Positions 55,144 through 64,000 of a stretch of 64,000 bases of DNA are shown in pieces. The notes beneath the pieces are model-generated. The model was not told where the DNA came from. It searched no databases and worked only from the letters and a program-made list of their open reading frames with translations. Every line of letters starts with the position of its first letter. The first letter of the stretch is position 1. Source of the DNA: Thalassobacillus devorans MSP14 (GTDB lineage Bacteria > Bacillota > Bacilli > Bacillales > Halobacillaceae); the NCBI RefSeq assembly GCF_000496835.1, contig NZ_KI543236.1:1406773-1470772 (forward strand), read 5' to 3'. A program made the translations under genes and the position numbers.

Positions 55144-56466
55144 TTAATAAATTGGTGTGTTGTCTTTGTTCACATTTTCCAGAATTTCTTTGACTCGGGC
55201 CAGGAAATTGCCAGCAACGAGCCCATCCAAGACGCGGTGGTCCAGAGACAAGCATAAGTTTACCATATCACGAGCTGCAAACATGCCATCTTTGATGACA
55301 GGCTTTTTCACGATTGATTCCACTTGAAGAATCGCTGCCTGAGGATGATTAATGACTCCCATCGACTGAACGGAACCGAAGGAACCAGTATTGTTTACGG
55401 TGAACGTACCGCCTTCCATATCAGCGGAGGTCAATTTACCGTTTCTCGCCTTCATCGCAAGGTCAGTGATATCCCTCGCAATCCCTTTGATGCTCTTATC
55501 ATCTGCATCCTTGATGACCGGGACGAATAGTTGATCTTCTTTAGCGACTGCGATGTTCAAGTTGATCGCCTTACGCTGGATGATCTTATCACCAGCCCAT
55601 GTGCTGTTCAATTGCGGGTACTCTTTCAATGCCTGGGCTACCGCTTTGACAAAGAAAGAAAAGAAAGTCAGACTATAGCCTTCTTCTGCTTTGAATTTAT
55701 CTTTCAGTGAATTTCTGTACTCGACCAAGCCTGTAACATCGACCTCTACCATCATCCAGGCATGAGGAATCTCAGTTTTAGATTTGACCATATTCTGCGC
55801 AATAGCTTTTCTCACGCCAGTAACAGGAATCTCTTTATCCCCGGCTTCCGTTTTAATATTAGAAGGCGCAGGCGTTGGTTGTGCTTTAGAGGGAGCCGGT
55901 TCAGAAGTTTTCGCTGGTGCTTCCTGTACCGTTTCTTGCGGATCTTTATCTTGCGTGCCACCAGCAGCAATCACTTTTTCTACATCTTTACGAGTGATTC
56001 GGCCACCCTTGCCTGTCCCCTCTACCTGTTCAAGATCGATGTTATTCTCCTGCGCCAAACGCATAACCGCCGGTGAATAACGCTTCTTCATTGTGTTATC
56101 TTTGTTTTCGTGCTTCTCTTGCTTCTGGCTCTTTGGTTCCTCGCCTTTATTTTCCTCAGCTGCCGGTTCTTCCGCTGCAGGTTCATTTTTGGCAGGTTCT
56201 TCTCCGACATCATCAGAGCCACCGCCTTCTACTTCGATATAACACATTAATTCTCCTACAGCGATCGTGTCGCCTTCCTGAGCTACTAATTCTTTAATAA
56301 CGCCCGTAAACGATGAAGGTACTTCTGCGTTTACTTTATCTGTCATCACTTCAGCAATCGGGTCGTACTTATTGACTTTATCTCCCACTTGGACCAGCCA
56401 GTTGCTGATGGTGCCTTCGGTGACACTTTCGCCCAATTGCGGCATATTTATTTTTTCTACGCCCAC
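55144..56466 (-). CDS. bkdB: branched-chain 2-oxoacid dehydrogenase E2 (dihydrolipoyl transacylase)
   Basis: The core of the branched-chain 2-oxoacid dehydrogenase complex, 440 residues. An N-terminal lipoyl domain carries the lipoylated Lys44 in VMTDKVNAE. A flexible linker rich in A, E, P and K (residues 82-120) follows, then the E1/E3-binding domain YSPAVMRLAQENNIDLE (about 128-165), a second A/P linker and the catalytic domain ending in LSLDHRVLDGLVAGNFL (active-site His). Last gene of the bkd operon. Confidence 0.95.
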   Translation of the reverse strand: MGVEKINMPQLGESVTEGTISNWLVQVGDKVNKYDPIAEVMTDKVNAEVPSSFTGVIKELVAQEGDTIAVGELMCYIEVEGGGSDDVGEEPAKNEPAAEEPAAEENKGEEPKSQKQEKHENKDNTMKKRYSPAVMRLAQENNIDLEQVEGTGKGGRITRKDVEKVIAAGGTQDKDPQETVQEAPAKTSEPAPSKAQPTPAPSNIKTEAGDKEIPVTGVRKAIAQNMVKSKTEIPHAWMMVEVDVTGLVEYRNSLKDKFKAEEGYSLTFFSFFVKAVAQALKEYPQLNSTWAGDKIIQRKAINLNIAVAKEDQLFVPVIKDADDKSIKGIARDITDLAMKARNGKLTSADMEGGTFTVNNTGSFGSVQSMGVINHPQAAILQVESIVKKPVIKDGMFAARDMVNLCLSLDHRVLDGLVAGNFLARVKEILENVNKDNTPIY

Positions 56467-56484
56467 AGAGACTCCTCCTTTGGA

Positions 56485-57468
56485 TTAAAATTCAGCAAGC
56501 TCTCTCATGGCTTTTTCAACTTTATCAGGATTAATCATAAAATATTTTTCCATAGTCGGTGAATATGGCATCGCTGGCACATCCGGTCCTGCCAGACGCT
56601 GTACTGGCGCATCAAGATCAAATAGGCAGTTTTCACTAATGATGGCAGAAACCTCACTGATGATCCCGCCTTCTTTATTATCTTCTGATACAAGGAGTAC
56701 TTTACCGGTTTTTGATGCGGCTTCGATGATTGCTTCCCGGTCCAATGGATAAACCGTGCGCAAGTCGAGGATATGTGTATCGATTCCCTCTTCAGCCAAC
56801 TTATCTGCTGCCTGCAAAGCGAAATGGACAGCTAACCCGTATGTAATCACGGTAATGTCTGAGCCTTCACGCTTTACATCCGCTTTCCCAATCGGCAGTG
56901 TGTAATCCTCCTCAGGAACTTCTCCTTTAATAAGGCGATAAGCACGTTTATGTTCAAAAAACAGTACCGGATCCGGATCACGAACTGCTGCTTTCAACAG
57001 CCCCTTGACATCATATGGAGTAGACGGCATAACAATTTTCAACCCTGGCTGATTGGCAAACACAGCTTCAACAGATTGAGAATGATACAATGCGCCATGA
57101 ACGCCCCCGCCATATGGTGCCCGGATGGTTATTGGACAGCTCCAGTCATTATTGGACCTGTAGCGTATTTTTGCAGCTTCAGAAATGATCTGGTTGACCG
57201 CCGGCATGATGAAGTCTGCAAACTGCATTTCAGCTACCGGACGCATCCCGTACATCGCAGCTCCGATACCCACACCAGCGATTGCTGATTCTGCAAGTGG
57301 CGTATCCAAAACACGGTCCGATCCAAATTCATCATACAGACCATCTGTAGCACGGAACACACCGCCACGTTTTCCGACGTCTTCTCCTAGAACAAACACT
57401 TTTTCATCACGCTGCATTTCTTCACGTAATGCTTGTGTTACAGCTTGTATATAAGAAATTACTGGCAT
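56485..57468 (-). CDS. bkdAB: branched-chain 2-oxoacid dehydrogenase E1 beta subunit
   Basis: The transketolase-like beta subunit of the thiamine-dependent E1 component, 327 residues: VFVLGEDVGKRGGVFRATDGL, TPLAESAIAGVGIGAAMYG, and PYGGGVHGALYHSQSVEA. The start MPVISYIQAV is preferred since GGAGG is nine bases upstream; an ATG two codons earlier is too close. It follows bkdAA by about 14 bases. Confidence 0.95.
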   Translation of the reverse strand: MPVISYIQAVTQALREEMQRDEKVFVLGEDVGKRGGVFRATDGLYDEFGSDRVLDTPLAESAIAGVGIGAAMYGMRPVAEMQFADFIMPAVNQIISEAAKIRYRSNNDWSCPITIRAPYGGGVHGALYHSQSVEAVFANQPGLKIVMPSTPYDVKGLLKAAVRDPDPVLFFEHKRAYRLIKGEVPEEDYTLPIGKADVKREGSDITVITYGLAVHFALQAADKLAEEGIDTHILDLRTVYPLDREAIIEAASKTGKVLLVSEDNKEGGIISEVSAIISENCLFDLDAPVQRLAGPDVPAMPYSPTMEKYFMINPDKVEKAMRELAEF

Positions 57469-57482
57469 TGTCATTCCCCTCC

Positions 57483-58478
57483 TTACTCTTCATATACGTA
57501 TTTCAAAGCAGATTCCGGATCAGCATACGGCGCATTTTCTGCATAATCAGTCGCTTCATTGACCAAATCCGTGATCTCTTTATTCATTTGTTTCTCAATA
57601 TCTTCTGTTAAGATATCCAGGCTGCGAAGATAGTTGCCAAATGTAATGATGGAATCTTTTTTCCGAGCTTCATCAACTTCTTCTTTTTCACGGTAAGTAC
57701 GATCGTCATCGTCACTGGAGTGTGCAGTCAAGCGATAAGAAACTGCTTCAATCAGTGTTGGGCCTTCTCCGTTACGTCCTCGTTCTGCCGCTTGTTTAAC
57801 AACTTCGAAGACTTCGAGAGGATCATTGCCATCGACAGTATATCCCGGCATACCATATCCAATTGCACGATCAGAAACTTTTTCGCAGGCAAGCTGCCGT
57901 TCCACTGGAATAGATATGGCGTACTTATTGTTTTCTACCATAAAGATAACTGGCAGCTTATGGACACCTGCAAAGTTGGCGCCCTCATGAAAATCACCCT
58001 GGTTAGATGAGCCTTCACCAAATGTAACTAAAGAGACAAAGTCTTTTTTCTCCATTTTACCTGCAAGGGCAATTCCTACTGCGTGAGGCACCTGTGTCGT
58101 AACTGGAGAAGAACCTGTAACGATTCTGTTTTTCTTTTGCCCAAAGTGGCCAGGCATCTGACGGCTCCCTGAGTTCGGGTCTTCAGCTTTAGCAAACCCT
58201 GAAAGCATCAGTTCTTTGACTGTCATACCAAAAGCAATCACAACCCCCATATCCCGATAATAAGGAAGTACATAATCCTTATCCCGATCCAGCGCAAATG
58301 CCGCTCCCACTTGTGCAGCTTCCTGTCCCTGACAGGAAATGACGAATGGAATTTTCCCTGCACGATTCAACAGCCACATTCTTTCATCAACTTTTCTCGC
58401 AGTCAGCATGATCCGGTACATCTCTAATACTTGATCATCAGTCAATCCAAGTTTTTCATGGCGATTTTCAGCCATCAT
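57483..58478 (-). CDS. bkdAA: branched-chain 2-oxoacid dehydrogenase E1 alpha subunit
   Basis: The alpha subunit of E1, 331 residues, which decarboxylates the 2-oxoacids of valine, leucine and isoleucine. The thiamine diphosphate motif appears as TFGEGSSNQGDFHEGANFAG ending in VENN; GHFGQKKNRI and the phosphorylation-loop-like region YRLTAHSSDDDDRTYR are present. Two ATG codons in tandem follow GGAGGG. It lies 15 bases after lpdV. Confidence 0.95.
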   Translation of the reverse strand: MMAENRHEKLGLTDDQVLEMYRIMLTARKVDERMWLLNRAGKIPFVISCQGQEAAQVGAAFALDRDKDYVLPYYRDMGVVIAFGMTVKELMLSGFAKAEDPNSGSRQMPGHFGQKKNRIVTGSSPVTTQVPHAVGIALAGKMEKKDFVSLVTFGEGSSNQGDFHEGANFAGVHKLPVIFMVENNKYAISIPVERQLACEKVSDRAIGYGMPGYTVDGNDPLEVFEVVKQAAERGRNGEGPTLIEAVSYRLTAHSSDDDDRTYREKEEVDEARKKDSIITFGNYLRSLDILTEDIEKQMNKEITDLVNEATDYAENAPYADPESALKYVYEE

Positions 58479-58493
58479 AATCCCTCCTTTGCA

Positions 58494-59915
58494 TTATCCG
58501 TGAATCTGTTTTCCATCTACAGCCATCGCCGCTTCCCCAATTGCTTCTGATAAAGTCGGATGAGGGTGAATGGATTCGGCAATTTCCCACGGTGTCGCAT
58601 CGAGCACCTTGGCAAGGCCTGCTTCGGAAATCATATCCGTTACATGCGGTCCGATCATATGGACTCCTAACAAGTCGTCCGTCTGTTTGTCGGCGATTAT
58701 TTTGACAAATCCGTCCGACTCTCCAAATACCAATGCCTTACCAATCGCTTTGAAAGAGATCTTGCCTTTCTTCACTTCATAACCAGCTTCTTTCGCCTGC
58801 TGTTCGGTCAAACCAACACTCGCAATCTCAGGGTTGGAATAAATACATGTCGGAATGTCTTCTGCTTTCAATTTGTGCGGATTATTATCCGCCATATGCT
58901 CGACAGCTATCATCCCTTCATGGGAAGCTACATGGGCAAGCTGCAATCCTCCGATGACATCACCAATTGCATAGATATGACTCTCTTTAGTCTGGTAATA
59001 ATCATTCGTTTCAATGAAGCCATTTTCGACTTTAATGTCTGTATTTTCTAAGCCGATATTCGTTACATTAGCTGAACGACCGACGGAAACCAATAATTTA
59101 TCCGCTTGATACGTCTCTTGTTTTTCTTTTACTTCCGCCTGGATTTCTACCTTGCCATCCTTTTTCAAGGTTTCTGGAAGCACTTTGGCACCAGTTACTA
59201 CTTTAATACCTTTCTTTTTCATCAAACGCTGCATTTCCTTAGCTACCTCTTGATCTTCTGTCGGTAAAATTTGAGGAAGGTACTCAATGACTGTTACATC
59301 TACCCCCAAATCCGCAAGCATAGAAGCCCATTCGATACCAATGACTCCACCGCCTACAATTATGATAGATTCCGGCAGTTCTTTCATTTCTAATGCTTCA
59401 TCCGAGGTCATGATGTATTCTCCATCAACCTCCAGACCTGGTAGTGTTTTTGGTTTGGACCCAGTGGCAATCAAAACATTTTTAGGGATAAGCATCTCAT
59501 TTTCTTCCCCATTGTTCATCTCCACAGAAATGGTGCCTGGCATAGGAGAAAAAATCGATGGACCCAGTATCCGTCCAAAACCTTCAAAGATATCGATTTT
59601 CCCCTTTTTCATCAAGCCTTCTACACCTTTATGTAAGGTATCAACAATCGACTGCTTACGTTCCTGGACACGATCGAAGTTAATTGTCGGCTGCACCGCA
59701 GTGATTCCGTACTTATCAGCTTCTTTTGTCTGACGATACACTTCTGCACTTCTTAACAGCGCCTTAGAAGGGATGCATCCTTTGTGAAGACAAGTACCGC
59801 CCATCTTCCCTTTCTCAACCACCGCTACTTTCATACCCAGTTGAGATGCTCGAATAGCCGCTACATACCCTCCAGTACCTCCGCCAAGCACAACTAAATC
59901 ATAATCATGAGCCAT
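58494..59915 (-). CDS. lpdV: dihydrolipoyl dehydrogenase (E3) of the bkd complex
   Basis: FAD- and NAD-dependent E3, 473 residues. FAD-binding VVLGGGTGGYVAA at the N-terminus, redox cysteines C42 and C47 in GGTCLHKGCIPSK, NAD-binding IIVGGGVIGIEWA near residue 177, YAIGDVIGG and the C-terminal HPHPTLSEA with the catalytic His-Glu pair. Its place between buk and bkdAA is that of B. subtilis lpdV. Confidence 0.95.
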   Translation of the reverse strand: MAHDYDLVVLGGGTGGYVAAIRASQLGMKVAVVEKGKMGGTCLHKGCIPSKALLRSAEVYRQTKEADKYGITAVQPTINFDRVQERKQSIVDTLHKGVEGLMKKGKIDIFEGFGRILGPSIFSPMPGTISVEMNNGEENEMLIPKNVLIATGSKPKTLPGLEVDGEYIMTSDEALEMKELPESIIIVGGGVIGIEWASMLADLGVDVTVIEYLPQILPTEDQEVAKEMQRLMKKKGIKVVTGAKVLPETLKKDGKVEIQAEVKEKQETYQADKLLVSVGRSANVTNIGLENTDIKVENGFIETNDYYQTKESHIYAIGDVIGGLQLAHVASHEGMIAVEHMADNNPHKLKAEDIPTCIYSNPEIASVGLTEQQAKEAGYEVKKGKISFKAIGKALVFGESDGFVKIIADKQTDDLLGVHMIGPHVTDMISEAGLAKVLDATPWEIAESIHPHPTLSEAIGEAAMAVDGKQIHG

Positions 59916-59930
59916 ACAAAACTCTCCTTT

Positions 59931-61019
59931 CTATTCTGTGAAATTAGGATACTGTTTTGGCAGCTCTTCCTGGTGAAGGACACGCAATGTTCCTTCATTG
60001 AGAGCCTCCAGTTCATTTTCGCCTGGATAGACCAGAATATCAGCAATCCATTTCACACGCTCTGAAATTTGTTTAACGAACTCTTTCCCGTACGCCAGAC
60101 CCCCGGTCAAGACGATAGCATCTACTTTACCTTCTAAAACCGCGCTCATTGAACCTATTTCTTTAGCGATTTGATAAGCCATTGCATCATAGATAAGCGC
60201 CGCTTTCCTATCGCCTTGTTCAATGCGATTTTCTATTTCTACAGCATCATTGCTCTCCAGATAAGCCACCAGGCCGCCTTTACCGACTAGCTTCTTCATG
60301 ATTTCATCGCGGTAATACTGCCCGGAAAAACATAAGGATACAAGGTCGCCCGCAGGTACCGTTCCTGCACGTTCAGGCGAAAAAGGTCCATCCCCGTGCA
60401 GACCGTTGTTCACATCTACCACTCGACCATTTTTATGAGCGCCTACCGTAATCCCCCCGCCCATATGGGTAACGATCAGCCTGGAAGCCTTATAGGATTG
60501 TTTAAGATCATTTGCGGCCCTTCTTGCCACAGCCTTTTGATTCAATGCGTGGAAGATGCTTTTTCTTGGTATTTCCGGAACACCAGAAACACGTGCTATC
60601 TCCTGCAATTCATCCACCACTACCGGATCTACAATAAACGCTGGGATGTTCAATCCCTGGGCAATTTCATTGGCGATGATCCCGCCTAAGTTAGAAGCAT
60701 GTTCTCCGTTATAACCTGCTTTCAAATCCTCGAGCATCGCATCATTGACTTCGTAAGTGCCCCCTTCAATCGGACGCAGCAGCCCGCCACGTCCACAAAC
60801 GGCACTAAGTTTACTGATATTGATTCCTTCTTCATCCAGCTCATTCAATATGACGTGCTTACGAAACTCAAACTGATCGATGATTCGTGAATAACCCGCC
60901 ACTTCTTCGGAAGTATGGCGGATAGTTTTTTCAAAAATACAATCTTCCTCATCAAACACACCGATCTTCGTAGATGTCGAACCTGGATTGATTACTAGAA
61001 TTCTGTGAGTTTGCTGCAC
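59931..61019 (-). CDS. buk: butyrate kinase
   Basis: Acetokinase-family enzyme of 362 residues that makes ATP from branched acyl-phosphates produced by Ptb. Visible: [14 protein letters not shown] (phosphate 1), [37 protein letters not shown] and [13 protein letters not shown] (adenosine). It begins with GTG nine bases after GGAGG. Third gene of the operon. Confidence 0.95.
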   Translation of the reverse strand: MQQTHRILVINPGSTSTKIGVFDEEDCIFEKTIRHTSEEVAGYSRIIDQFEFRKHVILNELDEEGINISKLSAVCGRGGLLRPIEGGTYEVNDAMLEDLKAGYNGEHASNLGGIIANEIAQGLNIPAFIVDPVVVDELQEIARVSGVPEIPRKSIFHALNQKAVARRAANDLKQSYKASRLIVTHMGGGITVGAHKNGRVVDVNNGLHGDGPFSPERAGTVPAGDLVSLCFSGQYYRDEIMKKLVGKGGLVAYLESNDAVEIENRIEQGDRKAALIYDAMAYQIAKEIGSMSAVLEGKVDAIVLTGGLAYGKEFVKQISERVKWIADILVYPGENELEALNEGTLRVLHQEELPKQYPNFTE

Positions 61020-61049
61020 TGACTTAAACCTCCGTTCAACCGTTGCTGT

Positions 61050-62144
61050 TTATCTTCTGCTAAGAATGTGATGGCCATTTTGTAAAAACTGGCTGCGAGA
61101 ATGACGCATACGCTGAATACGTTCCTCAGCCATTCTGTCAGCAGCTGCATAAGTAGGAATATTATCGCGCCTGGAAATTTCAAACACTTTTGCGACGTTA
61201 TCGTAAATTGTTTCCACCCGTTTCATAGCGCGCTCTTTATTATACCCGTTCAATTCATCAGCTACATTGATTACTCCCCCGGCGTTAATGACATAGTCCG
61301 GTGTATAGACAATCCCTTTTTCGTGAAGGATATCTCCATGAGTTGTATCTTTCAGCTGGTTATTAGCTGCTCCGGCAATAACTTTCGCCTTTAATTGGGG
61401 AATTGTTTCATCATTGATTGTAGCTCCAAGCGCACATGGTGCATAAATATCACAATCTACACCATAAATTTCATTCGTGTCCACTGCTTTAGCTCCAAAA
61501 TCATTCACTGCCCGCTGGACTGCTTCTTTATTGATATCTGTGACAATCAAATTAGCTCCTTCTTCATGCAGGTGACTGCACAAGTTATAAGCCACATTAC
61601 CTATACCCTGTACAGCAACTGTTTTCCCTTCAAGGGAATCGGAACCGAAGCCTTCTTTAGCAGCTGCTTTCATCCCGCGATAAACTCCGTAAGCAGTTAC
61701 AGGAGAAGGGTTTCCGGAAGAACCGAAGGCTGGTGAAATACCAGTTACATAATCCGTCTCCTCATGGATCAAATCCATGTCCTGTACCGTGGTTCCTACA
61801 TCTTCTGCTGTAATATAACGACCATTCAACCCCTGTATATAACGACCGAACGCGCGGAAAAGCTCTTCATTTTTATCTTTCTTTGGATCTCCGATAATAA
61901 CAGTTTTTCCACCCCCAAGATTCAAGCCGGCAGCCGCATTTTTGTAGGTCATCCCTTTAGCCAGACGCAATGCATCCTCGATAGCTTCACCTTCTGTTTC
62001 ATACGTCCACATTCTTGTCCCGCCAAGGGCTGGACCTAACGTTGTATCATGGATAGCGATGATTGCCTTTAAACCTGAAGTTTCATCCTGGCAAAATACT
62101 AATTGCTCATAATCGTATTCCTTCATGTAATTGAAAATTTTCAT
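61050..62144 (-). CDS. bcd: leucine (branched-chain amino acid) dehydrogenase
   Basis: NAD-dependent oxidative deamination of leucine, valine and isoleucine to the 2-oxoacids used by the Bkd complex. The 364-residue protein has the Glu/Leu dehydrogenase active site [26 protein letters not shown] (catalytic Lys), TAEDVGTT and the dinucleotide fold [21 protein letters not shown] follows. GGAGG precedes the ATG. It supplies the substrate for the E1 subunits encoded downstream. Confidence 0.95.
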   Translation of the reverse strand: MKIFNYMKEYDYEQLVFCQDETSGLKAIIAIHDTTLGPALGGTRMWTYETEGEAIEDALRLAKGMTYKNAAAGLNLGGGKTVIIGDPKKDKNEELFRAFGRYIQGLNGRYITAEDVGTTVQDMDLIHEETDYVTGISPAFGSSGNPSPVTAYGVYRGMKAAAKEGFGSDSLEGKTVAVQGIGNVAYNLCSHLHEEGANLIVTDINKEAVQRAVNDFGAKAVDTNEIYGVDCDIYAPCALGATINDETIPQLKAKVIAGAANNQLKDTTHGDILHEKGIVYTPDYVINAGGVINVADELNGYNKERAMKRVETIYDNVAKVFEISRRDNIPTYAAADRMAEERIQRMRHSRSQFLQNGHHILSRR

Positions 62145-62156
62145 CCTGTATTCCTC

Positions 62157-63062
62157 CTATTGTTTGTCAGATGATAATAAAGCCAGAGCGAGTGAATATA
62201 TTTTACTCTCGGCTGAATCAGCGCGAGAGGTGAGAACAATCGGTGCAGCAGCACCGCTGATGATACCGGCTACCTTCGCTTCTGCAAAGTACATGAATGA
62301 CTTATATAATGCATTAGCTACCTCGATTGCGGGAACGACCAGTATGTCTGCTTCCCCTGCTACCGGTGAGTCGATTCCTTTTTGTTCTGCAGCGGTCTTA
62401 CTGACAGCGTTATCAAAGGCAAGCGGACCATCCACCTGGCAATGCTTGAGCTGACCTCTCCTATTCATCTGTGTAAGCATCGCAGCATCCATTGTAGCGG
62501 GCATCGCAGGATTGACTACTTCGACTGCAGCTAATACAGCGACTTTTGGCAGCTCTACTCCTAAACTCCTCGCCACAGAAACTGTATTCTCAATGATCTG
62601 TCCTTTTTCTTCAAGGGAAGGAGCTATATTCATGGCGGCATCTGTCAAAAATATCAGCCGATCCTGATTGGGAATTTCGAAGAGAGCGGTATGGGATAAT
62701 ACATTACCTGCCCGCAAACCGTATTCTTTATGGAGGACCGCCTTTAAGATTTCTTTAGTAGAAAGGTTTCCTTTCATAACTACATGAGCTTCCCCGGCTC
62801 TGACAGCCCTGACAGCATGGATAGCTGCCTCATCCTTCTTTGTCGATTTTATTTCAATGGAGGGATGATGCAGATCCAAACCTGCCTCATGAGATACCCG
62901 TTCAATCTCTTTTTCTTCTCCTACTAGCAAAAAACGGCAAAGATTACGTTGTATAGCGCTTTTCACAGCTTTCAACACTTCCAGATCTGCCGCTTGAGCT
63001 ACGGACACGGTCTTAAGTTCCGAGTTATCAAGTTTTTCTATCAATGTTCCTAGTGTGCGCAA
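62157..63062 (-). CDS. ptb: phosphate butyryltransferase
   Basis: Converts branched acyl-CoA and phosphate to acyl-phosphate and CoA, upstream of butyrate kinase. The 301-residue protein of the phosphotransacetylase family has VVMKGNLSTKEILKAVL and LTDAAMNIAPSLEEKGQII. It starts with TTG (MRTLGTLIEKL) shortly after AGAGGTG. First gene of the operon, only about 27 bases from the sigma-54 promoter. Confidence 0.93.
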   Translation of the reverse strand: MRTLGTLIEKLDNSELKTVSVAQAADLEVLKAVKSAIQRNLCRFLLVGEEKEIERVSHEAGLDLHHPSIEIKSTKKDEAAIHAVRAVRAGEAHVVMKGNLSTKEILKAVLHKEYGLRAGNVLSHTALFEIPNQDRLIFLTDAAMNIAPSLEEKGQIIENTVSVARSLGVELPKVAVLAAVEVVNPAMPATMDAAMLTQMNRRGQLKHCQVDGPLAFDNAVSKTAAEQKGIDSPVAGEADILVVPAIEVANALYKSFMYFAEAKVAGIISGAAAPIVLTSRADSAESKIYSLALALLSSDKQ

Positions 63063-63088
63063 AATCTCACCTCTTCACTATTTCTACA

Positions 63089-63105
63089 TGCAAATACCAT
63101 GCCAA
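63089..63105 (-). promoter_or_regulatory. sigma-54 (SigL) promoter of the bkd operon
   Basis: TTGGCATGGTATTTGCA on the minus strand gives the -24 GG and -12 GC with correct spacing (consensus TGGCAC-N5-TTGCW). It lies just upstream of ptb and just downstream of bkdR, whose product is the matching enhancer-binding activator. Confidence 0.88.
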
Positions 63106-63174
63106 CTTAATTATGTCTTTGTAATCGCTTTTTAGCCAAGGTCATCACCCTGCAATAATTGGCATGTATGAAAA

Positions 63175-64000
63175 TTATTGCATGCTATTTTTGTCCAAAT
63201 TATATTTATCCAACTTATAATAGAGATTACGAATGGAGATGCCCAGCGCTTTTGCCGTCTGGGTTTTATTGTAATTATGCGCTTGATAAGCCTCAGCAAG
63301 CAGCTTCCGTTCATAAGCATCGACTGCAACTTGAAGCGTTTCACCAAGCCATGACTGGTCCTCTTCCCTGGTTTTATCTATTTTTGGAACTGCGTGCTTC
63401 AACGGAGGAATATGCGCAAGGCGAATTACTTCCTCAAAGTTTTCCATATAAATCATCGCTCTTCCAATGATATTTTCCAATTCCCTTACATTTCCAGGCC
63501 AATGATAACTTTTCAATTTCTCTAAAGCCCTATCTTCGACCCGCTTTACATTTCGCCCATAATTTTCATTCAATTTTTGAATCAGGTGGTCGATCAATAA
63601 AGGAATATCTTCCATCCTTTCTCTTAAAGGCGGAATATAAATAGGAAGACGGTTAAGCCGGTAATAAAGGTCTTCGCGGAAACTTTTATTCATGATTGCT
63701 TTTTCCAAATTGACATGTGTAGCAGCAATGATTCTGACGTCTACCGGCACCGGCTTCGTTCCCCCGACACGGACTATCTCTTTTTCCTGAAGTACGCGAA
63801 GCAGCTTGGCTTGCATTTGTAACGTAAGTTCTCCAATTTCATCTAAGAAGATACTGCCGTTATTCGCTTCTTCAAACAGCCCCTTTTTCCCGCCTTGTTT
63901 CGCTCCTGAAAAAGCTCCCTCTTCATACCCGAACAACTCACTCTCCAATAGGGATTCAGCAATAGCAGCACAGTTGACCCGGATGAACTTATTATGTCGT
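63175..64000 (-). CDS. bkdR: sigma-54-dependent activator BkdR (5' part outside window)
   Basis: The C-terminal 275 or so residues of an NtrC-type enhancer-binding protein; the frame stays open to the window edge, reading [14 protein letters not shown] before [13 protein letters not shown]. That loop is the sigma-54 contact (normally GAFTGA, here with Ser). Further AAA+ parts are [11 protein letters not shown] (Walker B) and the arginine-finger region [23 protein letters not shown] Fis-type helix-turn-helix lies at the end ([20 protein letters not shown]). By position it activates the bkd operon in response to branched-chain amino acids. Confidence 0.92.
   Translation of the reverse strand, partial: RHNKFIRVNCAAIAESLLESELFGYEEGAFSGAKQGGKKGLFEEANNGSIFLDEIGELTLQMQAKLLRVLQEKEIVRVGGTKPVPVDVRIIAATHVNLEKAIMNKSFREDLYYRLNRLPIYIPPLRERMEDIPLLIDHLIQKLNENYGRNVKRVEDRALEKLKSYHWPGNVRELENIIGRAMIYMENFEEVIRLAHIPPLKHAVPKIDKTREEDQSWLGETLQVAVDAYERKLLAEAYQAHNYNKTQTAKALGISIRNLYYKLDKYNLDKNSMQ

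Overview
The window is a piece of chromosome from a low-G+C, endospore-forming Bacillaceae. Gene content and order largely follow the Bacillus subtilis stretch from ribT/ppiB/lysA through spoVA, spoIIA, fur and yqj to the bkd operon. Methylmalonyl-CoA mutase genes, PEP carboxylase, a riboswitch-controlled homocysteine methyltransferase and endonuclease Q point to a relative of the Halobacillus/Virgibacillus/Oceanobacillus group rather than B. subtilis itself; this genus-level placement is inference. No rRNA, tRNA, CRISPR array, prophage or transposase gene was seen.

Layout. 0-3 kb: ribT cut off from riboflavin genes, a short M50-type membrane protease with a possible 29-residue membrane peptide, ppiB and lysA. 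3.2-10.6 kb: the spoVA operon (AA-AB-AC-AD-AEB-AF, no AEA) behind a clear sigma-G promoter, then spoIIAA-spoIIAB-sigF and dacF. 10.8-15.4 kb: nucleoside catabolism (pdp, punA, deoB), xerD and yqzK. 15.6-18.7 kb: fur with a consensus sigma-A promoter and a Per-box-like site, spoIIM, an EndoQ-like nuclease and nudF. 18.7-28.7 kb: yqk/yqj genes including a LexA-boxed Y-family polymerase, yqjQ/yqjP, a repeat element, an M20 peptidase, a GDPD phosphodiesterase, namA and rnz.

28.7-39.5 kb is more accessory: an aldehyde dehydrogenase, a GntR/ABC ATPase/ABC permease/ECF sigma factor operon, ppc, a CHY zinc-finger protein, an amidase and a GNAT enzyme. 39.6-46.3 kb: a second LexA-boxed Y-family polymerase, a tripeptidase-like enzyme and a propionyl-CoA-to-succinyl-CoA operon in which the cobalamin-binding subunit of methylmalonyl-CoA mutase is fused to methylmalonyl-CoA epimerase. 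46.5-53.7 kb: Prli42, an L,D-transpeptidase, YqjA, PutR and proline catabolism (pruA, fadM) split from putR by a second repeat element, then brxB. 53.8-55.1 kb: a SAM-I riboswitch in front of a homocysteine S-methyltransferase. 55.1-64 kb: the complete bkd operon behind a sigma-54 promoter, with the 3' part of bkdR at the window edge.

The metabolic genes connect. The bkd enzymes turn valine, isoleucine and leucine into branched acyl-CoAs, and isoleucine/valine breakdown yields propionyl-CoA, the substrate for the carboxylase/epimerase/mutase operon. Proline catabolism and PEP carboxylase feed glutamate and the TCA cycle. The most distinctive items are the mutase-epimerase fusion, the ABC-transporter/ECF-sigma operon lacking an anti-sigma gene, and two related non-coding elements with terminal inverted repeats, one of which carries a nested palindrome flanked by a 6-bp direct repeat.
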